Shown here: piece after piece, positions 17,928 through 26,891 of the stretch
How the letters are laid out: every line of letters starts with the position of its first letter
How positions within the stretch are numbered: the stretch's first letter is position 1
The notes under the pieces: generated by a model
Database searches by the model: none
The model's input: only the letters and a program-made list of their open reading frames with translations
What the model was told of the DNA's origin: nothing
Translations under genes and position numbers: made by a program
NCBI RefSeq assembly: GCF_001457775.1
Contig: NZ_CYSG01000001.1
Location: 62,001 to 126,000 of the forward strand
From: Phaeobacter sp. CECT 5382
GTDB taxonomy: Bacteria; Pseudomonadota; Alphaproteobacteria; Rhodobacterales; Rhodobacteraceae
Direction of reading: 5' to 3'
Length of the DNA: 64,000 nt

Positions 17928-18191
17928 TCACATGCCAAGCGCTTCTTTATACATTTCAAGAACCGCCTCTTCTTCGGCGATATCGTCCTTGTCACGTTTG
18001 CGCAGAGCAATCACCTTGCGGATCACCTTAGTGTCGTAGCCACGCGACTTAGCATCGGCCATGACCTCTTTTTGCTGCTCTGCGATATCTTTCTTCTCAG
18101 CATCAAGGCGTTCAAAACGCTCTATAAACTGACGAAGCTCACCGGCAGTCACACGGTAGTTTTCGCTCTTTTCGTCTTCGGTAATGTCCAT
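17928..18191 (-). CDS. gapR: GapR family nucleoid-associated protein (DUF2312)
   Basis: 87 residues from the Met at 18189-18191. GapR of Caulobacter binds overtwisted DNA ahead of moving replication and transcription machinery and helps topoisomerases. Diagnostic text is LRQFIERFERLDAEKKDI in the N-terminal coiled coil and GYDTKVIRKVIALRKRD in the DNA-binding part. Length and sequence match the family closely. It appears to be a single-gene unit. Confidence 0.93.
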   Translation of the reverse strand: MDITEDEKSENYRVTAGELRQFIERFERLDAEKKDIAEQQKEVMADAKSRGYDTKVIRKVIALRKRDKDDIAEEEAVLEMYKEALGM

Positions 18192-18483
18192 GTCCTGCTC
18201 CCGCTGCACGGCGCTTTAGCCTGCGATATTATCCACATTGATTGGGGCAAGGGGATAGCCGCTGGTTTGCGCCATCGCAAGACTGGAAAGCCAAGACCTG
18301 CAAAAACCTGCCATGCCTAGATCCGCCACCCTCAAACCTGCCTGCCCCTCTTTAAGGTTATCCGGACATGCCCAGCTTTGCCCAGACTGACCCGGACTTG
18401 CCCCGTCAGTGGCAATCGGCTAATCGCTTTGCAAAGTGGCTCGCGATGATCCGCTGTTGTCGCTAATTTCCAGGAGCTGTGCC

Positions 18484-18702
18484 ATGTTTGAAGCGATTGT
18501 CTGGGCCGGAGCCGCACTGTCGGTTGCAGGTCTTCTGGGACTGGTCTGGTGCATTGTCCGCGTCGCCAAGGCCCGGCGCCAAAAGCTGGACGACGAGGCC
18601 CTGCGCGCCGTCGTGCAGTCAGTCCTGCCTTATAACCTTGGGGCTTTGTTTTTGTCGGTTATCGGCCTGATGCTGGTCATGACTGGCATCTTCCTCGGCT
18701 AA
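18484..18702 (+). CDS. small two-helix membrane protein
   Basis: 72 residues from the ATG at 18484, preceded by CAGGAGCTGTGCC. Two transmembrane helices (~4-26 and ~48-70) flank a short basic cytoplasmic loop, VAKARRQK. It looks like a conserved Rhodobacterales hypothetical; no function can be assigned. A longer upstream start exists without a ribosome site. Confidence 0.65.
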   Translation: MFEAIVWAGAALSVAGLLGLVWCIVRVAKARRQKLDDEALRAVVQSVLPYNLGALFLSVIGLMLVMTGIFLG

Positions 18703-18825
18703 ACACAGCACAAATCTGCGCCAAGCCGTATCAGTCCACGCCAGCGCCCCCTTATCCCAAGCGCACTGCGCGCCTGTTCTGGCTCAAAACCCGTCCCGAT
18801 CTGCACCCGCTGAACCAGCGCAGGA

Positions 18826-19041
18826 TCAAACCGGCATATTATCGAATTGCGCCTCCGCCTCTTCTTCGCAAAGCTCGTTCTCCAATTGACGCAGCTTGCG
18901 TGGCACCTGCACGCCTACGGTGTGCAGCCCATTAAGAAGATTTGAAAACTCTCGATGATATGCGAGCCTGCTGGCACCGGTTTTTTGACGTATTTCCATG
19001 GCGAGTTTCTGTGCCCGCTGCAAAGTTTCCGCGTTGTTCAT
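18826..19041 (-). CDS. small hypothetical protein, helical
   Basis: 71 residues, predicted mostly alpha-helical and ending in an acidic tail (LCEEEAEAQFDN). An AGGGAGGAATTG site precedes the ATG. No membrane segment or metal motif. Function unknown. Confidence 0.6.
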   Translation of the reverse strand: MNNAETLQRAQKLAMEIRQKTGASRLAYHREFSNLLNGLHTVGVQVPRKLRQLENELCEEEAEAQFDNMPV

Positions 19042-19304
19042 TGGTCAATTCCTCCCTTGGAAGCCCAGTCTTCACCCGATTTTGTAACAGAGCCGTGAAA
19101 TCGCCCCTCCGGTGAAGTGTCGCTTCGTTGTATTCTTGGTTGCGATGAAACAGTGTGAAACTTCACGAAACGTCACAACCCCACAGTGCGCAACAATTTT
19201 AGACAGTCAGGCACCTGCCAACCATGAGGCAGGTCAAATTGAACGCGCAAAACATGAAGTAAGCTGAAAAAAACGCCATCCGGTCCAGAGGGGCCTTGAA
19301 ACAT

Positions 19305-19320
19305 ATTCTATATTTCGTAT
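19305..19320. promoter_or_regulatory. candidate persulfide-sensor operator upstream of persulfide dioxygenase
   Basis: ATTC-N8-GTAT differs by one base from the ATTC-N8-GAAT repeat described for SqrR. It is nested in a wider inverted repeat, ACATAT-N12-ATATGT (19301-19324), and lies 34-49 bp before the dioxygenase start. The 311-bp gap 19042-19353 also has a GTGAA-AC-TTCAC palindrome at 19155-19166; nothing else is clear. Confidence 0.5.
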
Positions 19321-19353
19321 ATGTATTTCGAAATGCAAGGGAGTGCCCAAGAG

Positions 19354-20217
19354 ATGAACCCCATCGTCAAAGCCTTTTTCGACGAGGCCACCAATACTGT
19401 TTCTTATGTCCTGAAAGACCCTTCAAGCACGGCCTGTGCTGTTGTTGATTCCGTCCTGGATTTTGATCACGCCGCTGGTCGCACCGATACCGCATCAGCA
19501 GATGCGATCATCGCTTATGTCCGCGACGAGGGTTTGACTTGCGAATGGGTCCTGGAGAGCCATGTCCACGCCGACCACCTGTCTGCGGCGCCTTACCTGC
19601 AGGAGCACCTAGGCGGCAAGATCGGCATTGGTGCCAATATCACCGTGGTTCAGGACACCTTTGGCAAGGTCTTCAACGAAGGCACTGAGTTCCAGCGCGA
19701 CGGCAGCCAGTTTGACGCCCTGTTTCAAGAAGGCGACAGCTTTGAAATCGGCGCCCTGCGCGGCCGAGTTCTGCACACGCCAGGCCACACTCCTGCTTGC
19801 CTTACCTATGTGATTGGTAACGCTGCTTTTGTTGGTGACACGCTGTTCATGCCGGATTTTGGTACCGCGCGCTGTGACTTCCCCGGTGGCTCTTCTGAAA
19901 TGCTGTATCAATCGATCCAGAAAATCCTCGCCCTGCCGGATGAAACCCGGATCTTTGTTGGCCACGACTATAAGGCCCCTGGTCGCGACGACTACGCCTG
20001 GGAAACCACTGTCGGCGAACAAAAAGCACTGAATGTTCACATCGGCCAGGGACGCCCGCTGGAAGAGTTCACCCAGATGCGCGACGCACGCGATGCGACG
20101 CTTGGCATGCCCCGTCTGATCTTGCCCTCGCTGCAGGTCAATATGCGCGCCGGCCGGATGCCCGAACCCGACGAAAAGGGTGATGTCTTTTTGAAACTGC
20201 CCGTCAACAAGCTCTGA
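19354..20217 (+). CDS. metallo-beta-lactamase-fold persulfide dioxygenase (Blh/ETHE1-like)
   Basis: 287 residues from the second Met at 19354, chosen for its AAGGGAG site. It oxidises glutathione persulfide to sulfite. The mononuclear iron site is visible: HVHADHLSAA, HTPGHTPACL, GDTLFMPDFG and FVGHDY. The length and the GTARCDFPGG segment fit the Blh branch encoded with BigR operons in Agrobacterium and Xylella. Unlike those operons there is no adjacent ArsR-family gene; a sensor acting from elsewhere, perhaps SoxR, is likely. Sulfur transport genes follow in the same direction. Confidence 0.92.
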   Translation: MNPIVKAFFDEATNTVSYVLKDPSSTACAVVDSVLDFDHAAGRTDTASADAIIAYVRDEGLTCEWVLESHVHADHLSAAPYLQEHLGGKIGIGANITVVQDTFGKVFNEGTEFQRDGSQFDALFQEGDSFEIGALRGRVLHTPGHTPACLTYVIGNAAFVGDTLFMPDFGTARCDFPGGSSEMLYQSIQKILALPDETRIFVGHDYKAPGRDDYAWETTVGEQKALNVHIGQGRPLEEFTQMRDARDATLGMPRLILPSLQVNMRAGRMPEPDEKGDVFLKLPVNKL

Positions 20218-20225
20218 TCCGCGCA

Positions 20226-20249
20226 GCCCGGAACCTCCTGCTTCCGGGC
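20226..20249. other. intercistronic hairpin after persulfide dioxygenase
   Basis: GCCCGGAA pairs with TTCCGGGC (8 bp stem, 8 nt loop) 8 bp after the stop. No T-run, so it probably stabilises the upstream message or slows polymerase within the operon. Confidence 0.5.
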
Positions 20250-20324
20250 AACCGCCGAACAGACTGCAACACCAACGGCCCGGCACGGGGTCACTGTTAA
20301 AATTCGACTTAAGGAAGCGCGAAC

Positions 20325-20753
20325 ATGGAAATGGATTGGATTTGGGGGCTCGCCGGTGGCGGCCTGATCGGCCTAGGTGGTGCGGTCTTCTTGCTCGGCA
20401 ATGGCCGTATCATGGGGGCCAGCGGCATTCTGGGCGGATTGATTGACGGCACTGGCAAAAGCAACCTGAGCGAACGTCTGGTCTTTCTGGTCGGCGTGCT
20501 GGTTATGCCAATGCTGCTGCTGCCGCTGTATGAAGGTGGGGTCGACACCCATATGACCACGAATATCGGCGTCATCATTGCAGCCGGCATTCTGGTTGGT
20601 CTGGGCACCCGGATCGCCAATGGATGCACCTCCGGCCACGGCGTCTGCGGCATTTCCCGCCTGTCGCTGCGCGGCATTGTCGCGACGGTTTTCTATATCC
20701 TTGCCGGCGGTCTCACCATCGTTCTGTTCCGTCATATCCTGGGAGTTATCTGA
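20325..20753 (+). CDS. YeeE/YedE-type sulfur transporter, first half
   Basis: 142 residues with about four membrane helices. It contains the conserved Cys/Gly segment NGCTSGHGVCGIS that lines the sulfur-conducting path in YeeE/TsuA proteins. It is half the size of one-chain YeeE, and its stop overlaps the next gene's start by one base (TGATG), so the two halves are made together and presumably assemble one channel. In related operons it accompanies persulfide dioxygenase and is thought to move sulfur species across the inner membrane. Confidence 0.9.
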   Translation: MEMDWIWGLAGGGLIGLGGAVFLLGNGRIMGASGILGGLIDGTGKSNLSERLVFLVGVLVMPMLLLPLYEGGVDTHMTTNIGVIIAAGILVGLGTRIANGCTSGHGVCGISRLSLRGIVATVFYILAGGLTIVLFRHILGVI

Positions 20754-21187
20754 TGCAGCGCTTGTTCCTCTCGCTTCTGTCCGGCAGCCTGTTCGGGGCC
20801 GGGCTTTTCATCTCGGGCATGACAGATACCACCAAGGTTCAGGGCTGGCTGGACGTCTTTGGCAATTGGGATCCGACCCTCGCCTTTGTCATGGGTGGTG
20901 CCATTGTGCCGATGTTCATTGCCTGGCGGCTGACGCAGGGACGTGCACCGCTGGTCGGAGGCAGCTTCCCTGCCGCACCGCGCCCGGAAATGGATCACCG
21001 GTTGATCACCGGCTCGGTACTCTTTGGCATGGGCTGGGGGCTGGCGGGGCTTTGCCCCGGACCGGCGATTGCCTCGCTCAGCTACAATGGCTCGGGCGGT
21101 CTGATCTTCATGGGGGCAATGCTTGTCGGTATGGCAGTCGCGCCCAAATTCGGCCAGCAACTGGACCGGGTCGCTGCAAGCGTTTAA
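20753..21187 (+). CDS. YeeE/YedE-type sulfur transporter, second half (DUF6691)
   Basis: 144 residues, about four membrane helices, with the second conserved Cys in GLCPGPAIAS. The N-terminal SGMTDTTKVQGWLDVFG is typical of the partner half. Starts on the last base of the preceding stop and is followed 10 bp later by the DUF442 gene. Confidence 0.9.
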   Translation: MQRLFLSLLSGSLFGAGLFISGMTDTTKVQGWLDVFGNWDPTLAFVMGGAIVPMFIAWRLTQGRAPLVGGSFPAAPRPEMDHRLITGSVLFGMGWGLAGLCPGPAIASLSYNGSGGLIFMGAMLVGMAVAPKFGQQLDRVAASV

Positions 21188-21197
21188 AGGACAGACC

Positions 21198-21623
21198 ATG
21201 GATGCACGAGTGATCACCCCCCGCTACGCCGTCTCACCGCAGATCTCGGTCGAAGACATTCCCGCCATTGCTGCTGCCGGCTACAGGACCGTGATTTGTA
21301 ATCGCCCCGATGCCGAGGTGCCTCAAGACTTTCAGGCCGCCACCATAGGCGCCGCAGTCGAGGCCGCCGGTCTCACCTTCAAGGAACTGCCGCTGACCCA
21401 TCAGACCATGACGCCAGAAAATGTGGCAGCACAGCGCAGCTTTTATGAAGACTGCGACGGACCGGTTCTGGCCTATTGCGCCTCGGGGACCCGCTCTTCC
21501 GTTATTTGGTCGCTGGGCGTTGCCAAGGAGTTGAGCGCGGATGAGATCCTGTCAAAGACCAGCGCGGCAGGCTATCAGCTGGACGGTCTGCGCCCAACGC
21601 TTGAGGCGATTGCGAAGTCCTGA
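21198..21623 (+). CDS. TIGR01244/DUF442 family sulfur transferase-phosphatase
   Basis: 141 residues from the ATG at 21198 (AAAGGA site). The active-site loop YCASGTRS, a CxxGxR motif shared by rhodanese-like and dual-specificity-phosphatase folds, is at ~95-102. In BigR operons this domain is often fused to or next to the persulfide dioxygenase and acts as a thiosulfate:glutathione sulfurtransferase that supplies its substrate. That role is inferred from context here. Last gene of the operon, followed by a strong terminator. Confidence 0.88.
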   Translation: MDARVITPRYAVSPQISVEDIPAIAAAGYRTVICNRPDAEVPQDFQAATIGAAVEAAGLTFKELPLTHQTMTPENVAAQRSFYEDCDGPVLAYCASGTRSSVIWSLGVAKELSADEILSKTSAAGYQLDGLRPTLEAIAKS

Positions 21624-21685
21624 TGGCTCTCTGACGGCCCAAGCTTGCCACCCAGCGCAGGCAATAGTCTGCTAAAACAATGCAA

Positions 21686-21716
21686 AAGGCCCGGATCTGG
21701 TCAGGATCCGGGCCTT
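21686..21716. terminator. terminator of the persulfide operon
   Basis: AAGGCCCGGATC and GATCCGGGCCTT form a 12-bp perfect stem with a 7-nt loop, followed by GGTTTAATTAT. The A-run on the other side may let it also serve the convergent SpoA gene. Confidence 0.85.
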
Positions 21717-21804
21717 GGTTTAATTATGGTGCCACTTCAAGTCACAAGCGCGGGTCGGAAGAAACGAACCGGAAGATGGTATCGGTTCAGAGTTCTGCCC
21801 TAGA

Positions 21805-23169
21805 TCACAGCCCCTGCGCCGCATCGCCTTCGAGCCCGGCAAGTTTCGAAATCTCGGCGGCCGCATCATCTGGGTTGAACTGGTCAAAGCCTTCCCCGCC
21901 AAGCGGATCCATCAGGCCGCCAAGATCATCGGCGCCGCCGAGCGGGTCCACACCTGACGGCAAATCTCCCAAGGCTGGCAGATCGCCCATCGGAGCACTG
22001 TCCATTCCCAGACCGCCGCCCAGACCGCCACCAAAATCACCACCGAGGTCTCCGCCAAGCCCCCCCATGTCACCCATGTCACCCATCTCCAGGCCACCTG
22101 CCGGATCCATACCGCCAAGCGGTGGAAGGCCCATGCCATCATCCAAAGGATCCTGCAGATCCTGCGCTGCAATACCAAGATCCAGAGGCGCAGGTTCATC
22201 CATCGGCGGCAGCGCTGCGGGCATCTCAGCCCCAACACCATCCGCAAAGGCTGCATCGGCACCAAGTAAGGCTGGGGTCTCTTTCCCATAGCCTTCGTTC
22301 AGGCGCACAGCACGCGCGCCATTCATTTGGCCCAAACGTCCCTGAGCAATCGACTGTCCACCAATGCTGATCAGATCGGTCTCATAGAGGAAGGCCTGAT
22401 CCAGAGGGAGCATCTCTCCGACCTTCAGCTTGGAAAATTCATTCAGCGGCACGCGCACCTTGCATAGAACCGCAGAAAGCTCGGCCCGCATCGCCCCAAG
22501 GTTACTGCCCAGAGAGGGGCCATTCGGCCCGCCGCTCAGCCCCAGATCTTCGGGGGTTGGTTCTGGCAGGATCAGGTTCATGACCCCCTGCATGGCCCCA
22601 ATCGCCAAATCGACATTCAAGGTTATGAGACGGTAGTCCTCAGCCTCCAGCCCCAGGGCCAGACTGCGCACGTCCTCGATCTGGGCGCCAAAGCGATAGC
22701 CAGAGAAAATCAATTGATCCTTTTGCCCGTCGAGCATCGCAACCACTTTGCCAAACGCCTTTTCAAGGAACTCGGACGTCATTGCTGCATCTGTCGGGGT
22801 GTAATTGCGCTCAGAGGGGGCTTTGCCCATCACCTGACCAATGGTCTGTTTCTGGATCAGAGCAGTGACCAGCGGCGCATCCATCGTGACCGCGCCAATG
22901 CGGCCCCCCGGTCCGTCCAGCACCACCAGCAGATCCTTGTCTGACAAAACTTCAGCCAGGTCCTCGGGGATGCGGTTGGACTGACGCGCAGCCAGCACCG
23001 CCAGCGGCAGGTCGCATTGTTCTGATGCCGCGCGCGCAAGAGACCGGCGCAAGGCCTTCAGCGTATGTGACGCATTCAGGTTGCCCTTGCCCTCTTTGGA
23101 GGCCGCAAGTTTTCGGGCAAGCCCACTTGGCTTGTCGCTCCCGCCCTGCTCTTTTTCCGCTTCAGACAT
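21805..23169 (-). CDS. SpoA-domain (FliM/FliN-like) protein with Gly/Asp-rich tail
   Basis: 454 residues. Residues ~1-235 resemble a FliM middle region, and ~240-310 (RVPLNEFSKLKVGEMLPL to GRLGQMNGARAVRL) form a SpoA domain as in FliM/FliN C-ring proteins. The last ~135 residues are a low-complexity tail built from G, D, L, M and P (repeats of the type GGLGGDLGGD and GDMGDMGG). FliM is about 330 residues, so the tail is an addition. The CheY-binding N-terminal peptide of true FliM is not evident. No flagellar gene is adjacent, although Rhodobacterales fla genes are normally clustered. Likely a C-ring component or paralogue. Confidence 0.75.
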   Translation of the reverse strand: MSEAEKEQGGSDKPSGLARKLAASKEGKGNLNASHTLKALRRSLARAASEQCDLPLAVLAARQSNRIPEDLAEVLSDKDLLVVLDGPGGRIGAVTMDAPLVTALIQKQTIGQVMGKAPSERNYTPTDAAMTSEFLEKAFGKVVAMLDGQKDQLIFSGYRFGAQIEDVRSLALGLEAEDYRLITLNVDLAIGAMQGVMNLILPEPTPEDLGLSGGPNGPSLGSNLGAMRAELSAVLCKVRVPLNEFSKLKVGEMLPLDQAFLYETDLISIGGQSIAQGRLGQMNGARAVRLNEGYGKETPALLGADAAFADGVGAEMPAALPPMDEPAPLDLGIAAQDLQDPLDDGMGLPPLGGMDPAGGLEMGDMGDMGGLGGDLGGDFGGGLGGGLGMDSAPMGDLPALGDLPSGVDPLGGADDLGGLMDPLGGEGFDQFNPDDAAAEISKLAGLEGDAAQGL

Positions 23170-23237
23170 CAGTCATCAACCTGCACGTTTCGCGCTCCCT
23201 TTTGATTTGTATTAACGACCGTTGGTTACCAAGATCT

Positions 23238-25931
23238 TTAAATCAGGGGATCAGCGAGCTTTTTCCGCTCAACCGGAAGAGAAATTCTGAAACTGCCGCC
23301 GCTTTGGTTGGAAAGGTAGCAAATATCGCCACCAAGCCGTTGCATGATCTCGCGACAAATCGCCAGCCCCAGTCCGGCGCCACCGGCACGTTCTGGACTA
23401 ACCCGCGAAAATTTCTCGAAAATAAGCTGTTGAAAGGCTGCGGGAACGCCACTGCCATTATCGGTGAAATCAATCCGGATTTCGCCGGCGCCCTGCGACA
23501 CGGCAATGGTCAGCTCCGGCTGATTTGCATCACAATATTTCTGCGCATTGGCGATCAGATTGATAAAAACCTGCGCCAGGCGGTCGAGGTCCGAAGAAAT
23601 CCGCACCCCCTCGCTAACAGGGTCGCGATGCACCCGCATCGGCTGCATTGATCCGGCCAAAGCGGTCGATACCGCGTGGTCCAGGACTTCGGCCAAAGTG
23701 CCCGCTGTCATGTTCAAACTGACCTGCCCGCTCTCCAGAACGCTCAGATCCAGCAGATCATTCAGCAGCCGTGTCAGGCGCAGGGCCTCGTCGTGAATGA
23801 TGGTGGCATAGCGGGTCTTTTCTGCCAGAGGCAGCTCCCCATCGTCGCGCAGGATTTCCGAAAAAGCCCGGATCGAGGTCATCGGCGTACGCAGCTCATG
23901 GCTGACCTGGCTGAGAAACGCGTCCTTTTGCTGCGAGATCTGCGTCAGTTTCTCGTTGGTTTCGCGCAGCTGCCGGGCTGTTCGCGACAGTTCCGCCGAC
24001 TGGGTTTCAAGTTGGTTGGAATATTCCAGCATCTGTGCGGTTTCATCCGCCACTGCCAAAAGATCCTGCACCGACACGGATGATCCGCCAACAATCTGGC
24101 CAATCATCGCATGCGCTGCCGCCGCCCCAATGGAGGCACTCAACTCACGCTCCAGCCGCTCCAGAAAGGCGGGGGTCGGATCCGGCAGGGTGCCGCGCCC
24201 GCCCTGGCGCGTCAGCTCACGCTGGAAAAACGCCTGTGCCTCGGTTGCACCCAGAATACGCTGCGACATCACCATCAGGTCTTCGCTTTGCGCCACCGAT
24301 CCGGTCCAGCCCCGTGGCCCCGATGAATGTTCAAACACATTGACGAATTGTGCGCCCTGCAACCGCTCGATCGGGCTGGGAAAGGTCAGTAGCGACACAA
24401 TGCAGAACACCGCTGCGTTCAGGCTCATGGACCACAGCACCGCATGGACGGTCGAATCCAGCCCCTCAATGCCGAACAGGGCCTGTGGCCGCAGCCAAGA
24501 AAGGCCCATCAGCCCATCCGCCAGAATGTGATCCGGCAACAACCCACCGCCAAGGGCTGGCAGCAGCATGGTATAGACCCAGATCGCAAAGCCGACAGAC
24601 AGACCTGCAAGTGCGCCACTGCGGGTCGCGCCACGCCAGAACAAACCTCCCACAAGCGCCGGCAACATCTGGGAAATCCCGGCGAAAGAGATCAGGCCAA
24701 CGGCGGCAAGGGCCGCACCGCCCCCCGACAGGGTATAGTAGAAATAGCCAAGCGCCATGATGACAGCGATGGAAATTCGGCGCGAAAACAAGACCACATT
24801 GCGCACATCCCCGGAGACCGAAGCCCCCACCCCGGCCTGCATCCGCAGCCAGATCGGCATCACCATATGGTTTGACACCATGGTCGACAGCGCCATTGCC
24901 GCCACGATCACCATCGAGGTGGCCGAAGAAAACCCGCCAAGGAAAGACAGCATCGCCAACCCTTGCTGCCCCTGTGCCAGCGGCAGAGTCAGAACAAACA
25001 TATCCGGGTTGGACCCGGTCGGCAGCAGCTCTAGGCCAACGGCGGCGATTGGCACCACGAACATCGAGATCAATAGTAGATAGAGCGGAAAGGCCCAGGC
25101 CGCGACGCGCAGATGGCGTTCGTCCTCGTTCTCAACCACCATCACCTGAAACATCCGCGGCAGGCAGACAAAGGCCGCCGCTGCCAGAAAGGTGATCGTC
25201 CCCCAGCGCCCCCCACCCCCCCGCCATTCTCCGATCCGCGAGGCATCAATGCGCGACAGCGTCTCGCTAACGCCACCGGCCACGCCCCAGACGACAAAGA
25301 TTCCAACGGCCAGCAGGGCCACAAGCTTGACCACAGCTTCAAGCGCGATGGCCGTTACCACCCCATGGTGGCGTTCATTGGCATTCAGGTTGCGGGTGCC
25401 AAACAGAATGGCAAAGATCGCAAGCCCTGCCGCCACCCAAAACACAGTGGTTGTTTCATGGTAGCTGCGCAGTGGGTCAGCTTCGGCAAAGATGGCAAAA
25501 GACAGTGTAATAGACTGTAATTGAAGTGAAATATAAGGCGTTATACCAATCACAGCCAATAGGGTGACACCAATCGCCAGGGCATTGGATTTGCCATAGC
25601 GCGCCGACAAAAGATCCGCGATCGAAGTCACACGCTGGCTGCGGCCCACCCGTACCAACTTGCGCAGGCCCCACCACCAGCCAATCATGACCAGCGTAGG
25701 CCCCAAATAGATGGTGATGAATTCCAGCCCCGAGCGTGCAGCGTAGCCAACTGCGCCGTAAAAGGTCCAGGCGGTGCAGTAGATTGACAGCGACAGCGTA
25801 TAGATCAACGGCGAGCGCATCCAGGCAGCACTGCGCCCCCGGGTGGCCATCCGATCGGCCAGGAAGGCCACGAAGAACAACAGCGCCACATAGCTCAGAC
25901 AGACCAGCGCCAACACATTGAGCGAGGCCAT
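23238..25931 (-). CDS. sodium:solute symporter-histidine kinase hybrid
   Basis: 897 residues. The first ~515 form an SLC5/SSS transporter of about 13 helices (YCTAWTFYGAVGYAA, SADLLSARYG-like segment). A linker and coiled coil (~620-670) lead to HisKA with H678 in SHELRTP, then the ATPase lobe with N, G1 and G2 boxes (NLIANAQKY, DNGSGVP, GGAGLGLAI). This is the CrbS/CbrA architecture, in which substrate transport or binding is read out by a kinase; CrbS governs acetate use. It overlaps the upstream membrane-protein gene by one base and a response regulator gene precedes that. There is no PAS domain, unlike many CrbS proteins. Confidence 0.92.
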   Translation of the reverse strand: MASLNVLALVCLSYVALLFFVAFLADRMATRGRSAAWMRSPLIYTLSLSIYCTAWTFYGAVGYAARSGLEFITIYLGPTLVMIGWWWGLRKLVRVGRSQRVTSIADLLSARYGKSNALAIGVTLLAVIGITPYISLQLQSITLSFAIFAEADPLRSYHETTTVFWVAAGLAIFAILFGTRNLNANERHHGVVTAIALEAVVKLVALLAVGIFVVWGVAGGVSETLSRIDASRIGEWRGGGGRWGTITFLAAAAFVCLPRMFQVMVVENEDERHLRVAAWAFPLYLLLISMFVVPIAAVGLELLPTGSNPDMFVLTLPLAQGQQGLAMLSFLGGFSSATSMVIVAAMALSTMVSNHMVMPIWLRMQAGVGASVSGDVRNVVLFSRRISIAVIMALGYFYYTLSGGGAALAAVGLISFAGISQMLPALVGGLFWRGATRSGALAGLSVGFAIWVYTMLLPALGGGLLPDHILADGLMGLSWLRPQALFGIEGLDSTVHAVLWSMSLNAAVFCIVSLLTFPSPIERLQGAQFVNVFEHSSGPRGWTGSVAQSEDLMVMSQRILGATEAQAFFQRELTRQGGRGTLPDPTPAFLERLERELSASIGAAAAHAMIGQIVGGSSVSVQDLLAVADETAQMLEYSNQLETQSAELSRTARQLRETNEKLTQISQQKDAFLSQVSHELRTPMTSIRAFSEILRDDGELPLAEKTRYATIIHDEALRLTRLLNDLLDLSVLESGQVSLNMTAGTLAEVLDHAVSTALAGSMQPMRVHRDPVSEGVRISSDLDRLAQVFINLIANAQKYCDANQPELTIAVSQGAGEIRIDFTDNGSGVPAAFQQLIFEKFSRVSPERAGGAGLGLAICREIMQRLGGDICYLSNQSGGSFRISLPVERKKLADPLI

Positions 25932-26266
25932 CAGGTCTTATCCTCAGCACTGCCACCTTCGGTCCAGTGCCCGGCCCAGAGCTGCACCGCGACGCCAAAG
26001 ACAAAGCTGGCAGCGATCAAGCCGGCCCAGACCACAAAGATATAGGTGATGGCGGCAGACGTGGCCATGCCGCCATGGGTATCAGGTGCGGGATAGGGGT
26101 CGGGGTTTGGCCACATCAGGGGAACCGTGAACAGTAGCGCTCCCAGGATCGGCAACAGCCGGGCAATATCCATCAGCCGCCGTCGCCGGTAGGTGCGCCG
26201 TTCCACAAAGGGCGCGTTTGGCTCCCCTTCGTGACCTGCGCCATCGCCACGCATCAGCGGCGCCAT
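25931..26266 (-). CDS. small membrane protein linked to the symporter-kinase
   Basis: 111 residues, two transmembrane helices (~36-52 and ~68-92) after a basic N-terminus (RRTYRRRR). The start may be the Met at residue 32 instead. Its TGA shares a base with the kinase ATG, implying coupled translation. DUF4212-like small subunits accompany some SSS symporters; this resembles them in size and layout only. Confidence 0.7.
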   Translation of the reverse strand: MAPLMRGDGAGHEGEPNAPFVERRTYRRRRLMDIARLLPILGALLFTVPLMWPNPDPYPAPDTHGGMATSAAITYIFVVWAGLIAASFVFGVAVQLWAGHWTEGGSAEDKT

Positions 26267-26324
26267 ATCCGGACGCTCATTTGAGCAACACGTAGGTTTG
26301 TGGCCTGCAATGTAGCAGCTTTCT

Positions 26325-26747
26325 TCATGGCAAGGCCTGACCGGAGGCTGTTTTCTGCGTGTCCTTTACATCCTGCGCCGCCTGCGCATGTAGGTCACGC
26401 ACAGCCGACAGGACTTCGGCGTTTGAAAACGGCTTGGTCATGAACCGGGTCACCCCGGCCCGTTCTGCCATCTCACGATCCTTGAGCTGGCCACGGGCCG
26501 TCAGCATCAGAACCGGTAAAACCCGCATGTCGGCAACGGCGCGCAGCTCTTGAATCACTTCAAGACCGCTTTTGCCCGGTAACATCAGATCCAGAATCAC
26601 CAGATCCGGACGGGCCGCGCGAATCACATCGACCGCATCACTCCCATCCCCATGGGTATCCACGCTCCACCCGTCGCGGGTTAAAAGAAATCGAATAGCT
26701 TCGGCAATATTGGGTTCATCTTCGATCAACACTACATGTCTGCTCAT
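26325..26747 (-). CDS. receiver-only response regulator
   Basis: 140 residues, a single CheY-like receiver. Phosphoacceptor D53 (LVILDLMLPG), T83 and K105 (MTKPFS) are present, with the acidic pair in IEDEP. There is no DNA-binding domain; the ~20-residue tail is unstructured. Located 58 bp upstream of the small membrane gene on the same strand, so the symporter-kinase is its probable partner. CrbR-type partners normally carry a LuxR output domain, so this one must act by protein contact or phosphorelay. Confidence 0.92.
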   Translation of the reverse strand: MSRHVVLIEDEPNIAEAIRFLLTRDGWSVDTHGDGSDAVDVIRAARPDLVILDLMLPGKSGLEVIQELRAVADMRVLPVLMLTARGQLKDREMAERAGVTRFMTKPFSNAEVLSAVRDLHAQAAQDVKDTQKTASGQALP

Positions 26748-26891
26748 TGGCAGATATTCCTCCCAGCGCGGCCCAGACGGGCTGATCCAACCAAGACCGC
26801 GTTCTCATCCCGCACCAGAGTAGCCCCCGGCACCTGCCCCTGTCAAAACCCCAGTCGCTCACCCTGTCACAAAATCTTTATCCTACTCCTG

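Noticed and set aside
17717-18010. N-terminal extension of the RidA-like protein
   Set aside because: The extension is not RidA-like and overlaps the gapR end; the internal ATG has a strong GAGGAG site.
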